DNA of 10,170 nucleotides from JAJPJX01 sp964568355 (GTDB lineage Bacteria; Acidobacteriota; Terriglobia; Bryobacterales; Bryobacteraceae). A model generated the notes under the pieces. That model ran no database searches. It was not told where the DNA came from and worked only from the letters and a program-made list of their open reading frames with translations. The DNA is taken from the NCBI GenBank assembly GCA_964568355.1, contig CAZMRK010000593.1, forward strand, positions 1 through 10,170, written 5' to 3'. The stretch's first letter is position 1; every line of letters begins with the position of its first letter. Shown one piece after another: positions 6,256 to 10,170 of the stretch. Made by a program: the position numbers and the translations under genes.

Positions 6256-6299
6256 GGGTGTGGGGACGGTGCGCGTGGCACGTGCCCGATTCGCCACCC
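6256..6299 (+). promoter_or_regulatory. structured spacer between rpmI and rplT, possible L20 operator
   Basis: The 80-base gap between the two ribosomal genes can fold. GGGTG (6256-6260) pairs with CACCC (6295-6299). GGG (6263-6265) can pair with CCC (6285-6287). GTGC (6269-6272) pairs with GCAC (6278-6281) around a 5-base loop. The perfect palindrome GGCACGTGCC (6277-6286) offers a competing fold. L20 is known to repress its own operon by binding structured mRNA in Escherichia coli and in Firmicutes, so a control role is plausible. No T-run follows, so this is not a simple terminator. The match to a known L20 leader is not established. Confidence 0.35.
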
Positions 6300-6314
6300 A
6301 GTCACTGAAAGAAT

Positions 6315-6320
6315 AAGGAG
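6315..6320 (+). promoter_or_regulatory. ribosome binding site of rplT
   Basis: AAGGAG lies 6 bases before the GTG at 6327. This near-perfect site supports GTG rather than a later ATG as the rplT start, and the protein then begins exactly as the L20 family does. Confidence 0.85.
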
Positions 6321-6326
6321 AAAAAC

Positions 6327-6689
6327 GTGCCCAGAGTAAAAAGAGGAACCAACCGCCGCGATTCGCGCCGCAAGACTCTTGAACGCGCATCGGGTTATTT
6401 TCTTACCAAGAGCAAACTCAACCGCGCCGCGCAGGAAGCAGTGGAGCGGGCACTCAAGTTTGCCTACATCGGCCGCAAGAACAAGAAGCGCGATTACCGC
6501 TCGCTCTGGATCGTGCGCATCAACGCCGCTTGCCGGGCCGCCGATATCAGCTACAGTAAATTCATACATGGTCTGAAGACCGCCGGAATCGACCTGGATC
6601 GCAAGGTCCTGGCCGAGATTGCGGCCAGCGACGCCGCTGCATTTCAGTCGCTGATTGAAAAAGCCAAAGTCGCTTTGGCACAGGGGTAG
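6327..6689 (+). CDS. rplT: 50S ribosomal protein L20 (bL20)
   Basis: bL20 binds 23S rRNA early in large-subunit assembly and, in several bacteria, represses translation of its own operon. The 120-residue product (118 in E. coli) has the expected basic N-terminal arm, MPRVKRGTNRRDSRRKTLER (1-20). The core helices follow, with FAYIGRKNKKRDYRSLWIVR at 45-64 and INAACRAADISYSKFIHGL at 65-83. The arm is slightly changed from the common PRVKRGVxARxRHKK pattern but stays rich in arginine and lysine. The start codon is GTG with a strong AAGGAG upstream. The gene stops 3 bases before the zapB-like gene, whose ribosome site lies inside the rplT end. pheS and pheT, which commonly follow rplT, are absent here. 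Confidence 0.96.
   Translation: MPRVKRGTNRRDSRRKTLERASGYFLTKSKLNRAAQEAVERALKFAYIGRKNKKRDYRSLWIVRINAACRAADISYSKFIHGLKTAGIDLDRKVLAEIAASDAAAFQSLIEKAKVALAQG
6682..6686 (+). promoter_or_regulatory. ribosome binding site of the zapB-like gene
   Basis: AGGGG sits in the last codons of rplT, 6 bases before the ATG at 6693. It supports that start and suggests that ribosomes ending rplT can re-start on the next gene. Confidence 0.6.
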
Positions 6690-6692
6690 CTT

Positions 6693-6935
6693 ATGACGCC
6701 GGTGGAACTGGAATCTGACTCCTTGAGCAGTTTGGAAGATCGCATCCAAAAGGCGGTCCAACTCGTCCACCGTCTCCGTCAGGAGAAGGAGACCGCCCAA
6801 AAAGAAGCCGCCGAGGCCCAAGCCGAAGCGGCCCGGCTGGCCGACGAGATCAAGGCATTGCAGGACGAACGCAAACAGGTCCGCAATCGCATTGAAAAAT
6901 TGCTCGGCCAGATCGATCAGTTGAGCGTCGGATAA
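6693..6935 (+). CDS. ZapB-like coiled-coil cell division protein
   Basis: The 80-residue product is almost entirely a predicted coiled coil. From about residue 8 to 78, hydrophobic residues recur in heptad spacing (Leu11, Leu14, Ile18, Val22, Leu25, Leu28), with an alanine- and glutamate-rich middle (36-50). The last part, RKQVRNRIEKLLGQIDQL (60-77), resembles the C-terminal end of small proteins annotated as ZapB-like next to zapA in several phyla. ZapB proper works with ZapA to bundle FtsZ filaments at the division site. The link here rests on size, coiled-coil nature and the zapA gene starting 4 bases after its stop. Sequence identity to E. coli ZapB cannot be judged by eye, since coiled coils look alike, so I give no symbol. 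Cytoplasmic, no signal peptide. Confidence 0.75.
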   Translation: MTPVELESDSLSSLEDRIQKAVQLVHRLRQEKETAQKEAAEAQAEAARLADEIKALQDERKQVRNRIEKLLGQIDQLSVG

Positions 6936-6939
6936 TCCT

Positions 6940-7254
6940 GTGGGCGCCGAACCCGAGAAGCATCCGGTCCGCGTCACCGTCCTGAACCAATCCTATACCT
7001 TGCTCTCCAAGGGCGATCCTCGAGAGGTCGAGGATCTCGCCCGGAGCGTGGATGAGTTGATGCTGTCCATCGCCGCCAAGGCTCCGAACGCGGACTCCAC
7101 CCGCATCGCCGTTCTGGCTTCGCTGCATCTGGCCGACCGGCTGCGCAGCCTGGAGCTGGACTTGGCCCGCCTCAAAGAGCGCATCGACCGCAAAACCGAA
7201 GAGTTCGCCGGCCTCCTCTCGCAAGCGCTCGCCGAGGACGATCCCCCCAAGTAA
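6940..7254 (+). CDS. zapA: Cell division protein ZapA
   Basis: ZapA binds FtsZ and cross-links its protofilaments, stabilising the Z-ring. The 104-residue product has the family plan. An N-terminal globular part holds VRVTVLNQSYTL (10-21), the family's first strand and turn, then the short GDPREVEDLARSVDEL segment (25-40). TRIAVLASLHLADRL (54-68) is the hallmark helix. A long C-terminal coiled coil (about 69-97) forms the dimer and tetramer. The start is a GTG at 6940, 4 bases after the zapB-like stop; the ribosome site is poor, so translational coupling is likely. A perfect 9-bp hairpin lies within the gene at 7015-7036. The next gene begins 3 bases after the stop. I see no 6S RNA-like region downstream, where it often lies in other bacteria. 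Confidence 0.92.
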   Translation: MGAEPEKHPVRVTVLNQSYTLLSKGDPREVEDLARSVDELMLSIAAKAPNADSTRIAVLASLHLADRLRSLELDLARLKERIDRKTEEFAGLLSQALAEDDPPK

Positions 7255-7257
7255 CCC

Positions 7258-8055
7258 ATGCGCGCCGCCGCGGCCCTGCTCTGCTTCGCTCTCCTGGCGG
7301 CGCCGGACACTACCTACCGGCAGGAAATCCGGAAATGGCGCGCCGGCCGGGAAGCTTCGCTCAAGGCGGATTGGGGCTGGCTGACCGTCACCGGTCTGTT
7401 CTGGCTGCACGAAGGGTCCAACACCGTTCCGGGGATCGCCGGCGCCTTCACCTTGGATCGCGGCAACATTCGGCACCAGGAGAGCGGATCGTCACGTATG
7501 CTGCGCCCGGACACCTCGGGGTCGCCGGATATCCTGCGTTGGGATAGCCGTCAGGCGTTTGTCATCCAGCGCGGAGACCGCTTCGGCATCCGCCTGAAGG
7601 ACCTGAACAGCCCCTACCGCCGAGATTTCACCGGCCTGCACTGGTTTCCGCCCGATCCGGCCTGGCGCATCACCGCCCGCTTCGTCGCCGAGCCGCGCCA
7701 GTTGCGCGTCCCCAACATCCTGGGACAGATGGATTCGCTCCCCTCCCCGGGTTACGCCGCTTTCTCGCTGAACGGCCGCGAGTTGCGTCTTTATCCGGTG
7801 CTCGAAGAGCCCGGCGCCCAGGAGCTGTTCTTCATTTTCCGGGACACCACCAGCCGCAAGGAGACCTACGGAGCCGGCCGATTCCTCTATACGGATCTCC
7901 CGTCCGGAGGCCGGATCGTGCTGGATTTCAACAAAGCCTACAATCCGCCCTGCGCCTTCACACCGTACGCCACCTGTCCGCTGCCGCCGCCCCAGAACCG
8001 CTTGCCGGTCCGCATCGAGGCCGGCGAGATGCGCTATGGCCATCACGGGCAGTAG
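7258..8055 (+). CDS. Secreted DUF1684 family protein
   Basis: The 265-residue product starts with a short hydrophobic stretch (residues 2-15, ending AAPDTT) that looks like a small signal peptide, so the protein is probably exported. The body matches DUF1684, a family of unknown function: YRQEIRKWRAGREASLKADWGWLTVTGLFWL (20-50), ELFFIFRDTTSRKETYGAGR (189-208), and the strongly conserved end DFNKAYNPPCAFTPYATCPL (223-242) with PPPQNRLPVRIEAGE after it. Cys232 and Cys240 in that end could form a disulfide in the periplasm. The segment after GLFWLHEGSN is shorter than I would expect: the usual stretch resembling DPxNDIVLP is missing. The ATG at 7258 is 3 bases after zapA, so it probably shares the transcript. 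No enzymatic function is known to me and none is claimed. Confidence 0.85.
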   Translation: MRAAAALLCFALLAAPDTTYRQEIRKWRAGREASLKADWGWLTVTGLFWLHEGSNTVPGIAGAFTLDRGNIRHQESGSSRMLRPDTSGSPDILRWDSRQAFVIQRGDRFGIRLKDLNSPYRRDFTGLHWFPPDPAWRITARFVAEPRQLRVPNILGQMDSLPSPGYAAFSLNGRELRLYPVLEEPGAQELFFIFRDTTSRKETYGAGRFLYTDLPSGGRIVLDFNKAYNPPCAFTPYATCPLPPPQNRLPVRIEAGEMRYGHHGQ

Positions 8056-8069
8056 GATAGAGCGTGGAT

Positions 8070-8097
8070 AGCTTTCAGCGGTCAGCTTTCAGCTTTT
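8070..8097. repeat. tandem heptanucleotide repeat, four units
   Basis: Four consecutive 7-base units follow the pattern AGCTTTC. Units one and three are identical, unit two carries GG instead of TT at positions 4-5, and unit four ends in T. The tract begins 15 bases after the DUF1684 stop. AGC-rich heptamer tracts of this kind recall those in intergenic regions of Solibacter-like genomes; this is from memory and not checked. It may vary in copy number between strains. Confidence 0.6.
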
Positions 8098-8163
8098 GGG
8101 CGAGCGGACAGGTAGCTGGATGCCGAGCGCTTGCCCGTCAGGATGCTGCAATTGTGCCAGTTT

Positions 8164-8184
8164 GCGACCGCTCCTTACGGTCGC
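8164..8184. repeat. perfect hairpin in the convergent gap
   Basis: GCGACCG and CGGTCGC form a 7-bp perfect stem with a 7-base loop, extendable by two G-T pairs. It lies between the converging DUF1684 and penicillin-binding protein genes and could end or protect both transcripts, but neither strand has a T-run. Its style also fits a dispersed extragenic palindrome. The rest of the 144-base gap shows nothing I recognise. Confidence 0.5.
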
Positions 8185-8199
8185 GGCTCGGTAACGCTT

Positions 8200-10170
8200 T
8201 CACTTGGCGACCGCGGTCTTAACGGGCGGATCGGCCCATCCACTTACACTGGTTAGGCCGGGCTGGCCGTGCAGCGGGCACACGCCCACCGGCTGCGTCC
8301 CGGCGATGTAGGCCTCGGCGCGTGGAGCCGGGCAGGTCGCCACGGCCGGCAGCCCCGACGCCTCATCCACGTCGATCGAGACAATGCCGTCCGGCGCCGA
8401 AAACGGCTTGGCATCCCGATAGTCGCGAAATTCCAGGGCGCGCTTCATGAATTCGCTCCAGATCGGCGCCGCGGAATGGGCGCCCTCCAGGTCCAGCTCG
8501 CGGTTATCGTCAAAGCCCACCCAGACGATGCAAAGCAGCTCGGAGGTGTAGCCCGCGAACCAGCCGTCCCGCGACGTCCCCGTCTTGCCCGCCGCCGGGA
8601 CCCGAAATCCCCGCGCGCGGACTCCGGCGCCCGTGCCGCTGCGCAGCACCTCCTCCATCAGGTCGGTCATCAGGTAGGCCACGCGCTTGTCCAGTACCGG
8701 ATGGCTCTCCCGCTTGCTGTTGTAGACCGACCGGCCGTCCTTGGCGCGCACCTCGCTCAAGAACGTGGGCTTCACGTAGAGCCCTTCGTTGGCATAGACG
8801 GTATAGGCACCGGCCATCTCGAACGGCGTCACGTCGTATGCACCCAGCGCGATCGCGGGCGTCGGCTGAATGTCGTAATTCAAGCCGGCCCTCTTGGCCA
8901 GCTTCGCCACCCGGTCGAAGCCCACCATTTCGCCGACCTTGACCGTTGCCACGTTCAGCGATTTGGCCAGCGCCTGCCGCAGCGTGACGGTGCCGTAAAA
9001 TTTGTGCTCGAAGTTGCTCGGCTCGTACGGCTGGGCGTCGAACCAGAAGGTGGTGGGCTCGTCCACTACCGTGCTGGCGGGCGTGAAGACCTGCGGTCCG
9101 CCTTCGATCGCGGTATTGAGCGCCGCAGCATATACGAACGGCTTGAAGATCGAGCCCGGCTGGCGCCTGGCCAACACGTGATTGAGCTGGCTCATGCCGT
9201 AGTTGCGTCCCCCGGCCAGGGCCTTGATCTCCCCGGTATGCGGATTGAGCGCGATCAGCGCGCACTGCGCCGGTGGAAAGCTCGTGTCACGGAAGCGCCG
9301 TTGGCGCCGCAACTGTTTGTCCACCTCTTCCATGCCCGTCCGGATCGCATCCACCGCCGCCCGTTGCAGATCCAGGTCCAGCGTCGTATAGACACGGTAC
9401 GGATGGCTCAGGAAATCCATATCCTGAAGCTGGCTTTGCAGCGTATCCGTCACCATGTCCACGAAGTAGGGAGCCTCCAGCGCCTGGCTTGCTCCCGGCT
9501 GCAGGTGAAGCGGCGTGGCAACGGCCTGGGCATACTCGGCTTCGGAGATTTTGCCGTTCTGCCGCATCAGTGCCAGCACCCGGTCGCGCCGTTCCTTGAC
9601 CCGCTGCGGAGCGCGAAACGGATTGTAGTAATTGGCATTGGGCAGGATTCCGGCCAGCATGGCCGCCTCCGCCAGGCTCACCCGCCGGATGTCCTTTCCG
9701 AAATACGCCTGCGCGGCCTCTCCGAACCCGTGAATGCTGAAGCTGCCCCGCCGCCCCAGGTACATCTGGTTGCAGTAATCCTCGAAAATCTCGTCCTTGG
9801 TCAGCTTCTGCTCGAGCGCCAGGGTGATCATCATCTCCGGCAGCTTGCGCCGCCAGGTCTTGCGCTGGTCCAGAAAGAACGAGCGCGCGAGCTGCTGCGT
9901 CAAGGTGGAAGCGCCCTGTTCCTTCCGACCGCTCCGCAGATCCACGTAGACTGCGCGCACCATGCCGAACGGATCCAGCCCGTGGTGCTCGAAAAAGCGC
10001 TTGTCTTCCGCCGAAAGGATCGCGTCTTTCAACACCTGGGGGAAATCCGCGAGTTTCAGCATCCGCCGCTTCTCCCGGCTCCGGTCGAACAGGTTGGTGA
10101 TCAGGCGCGGCTCCAGCAGGTACTCGCCGCGCGCCACGCGATCGCGCGTGGAAGAGATGCGCGCGATCCG
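8200..10170 (-). CDS. Class A (bifunctional) penicillin-binding protein, N-terminus cut by the window edge
   Basis: This enzyme polymerises lipid II into glycan strands and cross-links the peptides on the periplasmic side of the inner membrane. The frame stays open to the right edge. The GTG at 10137 is not the real start, because 11 in-frame codons precede it and the expected N-terminal anchor and UB2H-like region are missing. Residues below count from that GTG. Glycosyltransferase domain: catalytic Glu44 in LSAEDKRFFEHHGLD, QGASTLTQQLAR (74-85), RKLPEMMITLALEQKLTKDEI (97-117) and YLGRRGSFSIHGFGEAAQAY (126-145). Transpeptidase domain: Ser329-Xaa-Xaa-Lys332 in QPGSIFKPF, SLN at 393-395 and KTG at 518-520. 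The N-terminal wording (YLLEPRLITNLFDRSREKRR) is that of the PBP1B-like branch. The C-terminal tail has a few cysteines (602, 620) in a CPxP-like and CPLH setting. It ends by converging on the DUF1684 gene. Confidence 0.93.
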   Translation of the reverse strand, partial: RIARISSTRDRVARGEYLLEPRLITNLFDRSREKRRMLKLADFPQVLKDAILSAEDKRFFEHHGLDPFGMVRAVYVDLRSGRKEQGASTLTQQLARSFFLDQRKTWRRKLPEMMITLALEQKLTKDEIFEDYCNQMYLGRRGSFSIHGFGEAAQAYFGKDIRRVSLAEAAMLAGILPNANYYNPFRAPQRVKERRDRVLALMRQNGKISEAEYAQAVATPLHLQPGASQALEAPYFVDMVTDTLQSQLQDMDFLSHPYRVYTTLDLDLQRAAVDAIRTGMEEVDKQLRRQRRFRDTSFPPAQCALIALNPHTGEIKALAGGRNYGMSQLNHVLARRQPGSIFKPFVYAAALNTAIEGGPQVFTPASTVVDEPTTFWFDAQPYEPSNFEHKFYGTVTLRQALAKSLNVATVKVGEMVGFDRVAKLAKRAGLNYDIQPTPAIALGAYDVTPFEMAGAYTVYANEGLYVKPTFLSEVRAKDGRSVYNSKRESHPVLDKRVAYLMTDLMEEVLRSGTGAGVRARGFRVPAAGKTGTSRDGWFAGYTSELLCIVWVGFDDNRELDLEGAHSAAPIWSEFMKRALEFRDYRDAKPFSAPDGIVSIDVDEASGLPAVATCPAPRAEAYIAGTQPVGVCPLHGQPGLTSVSGWADPPVKTAVAK

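Noticed and set aside
8164..8184. Hairpin as an intrinsic terminator
   Set aside because: No T-run follows the stem on either strand, so I list it only as a hairpin.
8510..9265. Second minus-strand frame inside the penicillin-binding protein gene
   Set aside because: It runs in another frame of a gene whose catalytic motifs are all in the main frame. Its translation is low-complexity and Arg/Gly/Ala-rich.
10135..10137. GTG as the start codon of the penicillin-binding protein
   Set aside because: The frame remains open for 11 codons to the window edge, and the protein would lack its membrane anchor, so the true start lies outside the window.
10140..10168. Perfect 9-bp inverted repeat GATCGCGCG/CGCGCGATC with an 11-base gap near the right edge
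   Set aside because: It lies within the coding frame of the penicillin-binding protein (Arg-, Ile- and Ala-rich residues) and consists of GC-alternating sequence, so chance in coding DNA explains it. No supporting context is visible.

Overview
The window is a GC-rich (visibly above 60 percent), gene-dense bacterial chromosomal segment. It carries housekeeping genes with no mobile element, rRNA, tRNA or CRISPR array that I can see. The protein features fit an Acidobacteriota-like genome, possibly of the Solibacter/Bryobacter kind: an acidic HTY-type ClpS variant, a Proteobacteria-like IscS/IscU/HscB/HscA/IscX set, a DUF1684 lipoprotein-like protein, and an AGC-rich heptamer tract next to a GCGACCG hairpin. 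This assignment is an inference from protein flavour and repeat style, not a proof.

Layout. (1) Positions 1-1604 are on the minus strand: the N-terminal 54 residues of a ClpS adaptor (cut by the left edge), preceded in transcription order by a membrane-bound polyprenyl-phosphate sugar phosphotransferase of 453 residues. (2) Positions 1605-1779 form a divergent control region with a perfect TATAAT on the minus strand, a perfect TTGACA on the plus strand and two hairpins. (3) Positions 1780-6004 on the plus strand are a compact iron-sulfur cluster assembly operon, iscS-iscU-hscB-hscA-iscX, lacking iscR, iscA and fdx. (4) Positions 6052-6689 hold rpmI and rplT (ribosomal proteins L35 and L20), with a probable own promoter and a structured spacer between them. 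(5) Positions 6693-7254 hold a ZapB-like coiled-coil protein and ZapA, both linked to FtsZ-ring assembly. (6) A secreted DUF1684 protein follows at 7258-8055. (7) Positions 8056-8199 are a convergent gap with a heptanucleotide repeat and a hairpin. (8) A class A penicillin-binding protein on the minus strand runs from 8200 off the right edge.

How the genes fit together. IscS supplies sulfur to the scaffold IscU, HscB and HscA release the cluster through the LPPVK site on IscU, and IscX tunes IscS. The plus-strand genes from iscS to the DUF1684 gene are spaced by only 3 to 80 bases, so iron-sulfur assembly, two ribosomal proteins and cell-division factors may be partly co-transcribed. The outer minus-strand genes serve the envelope (glycan priming, peptidoglycan synthesis) and protein quality control.

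Nothing here is clearly a new system. The points most worth a second look are the changed catalytic dyad region of the sugar transferase, the stripped-down isc operon fused to rpmI-rplT without infC, the structured rpmI-rplT spacer, and the ClpS pocket variant.
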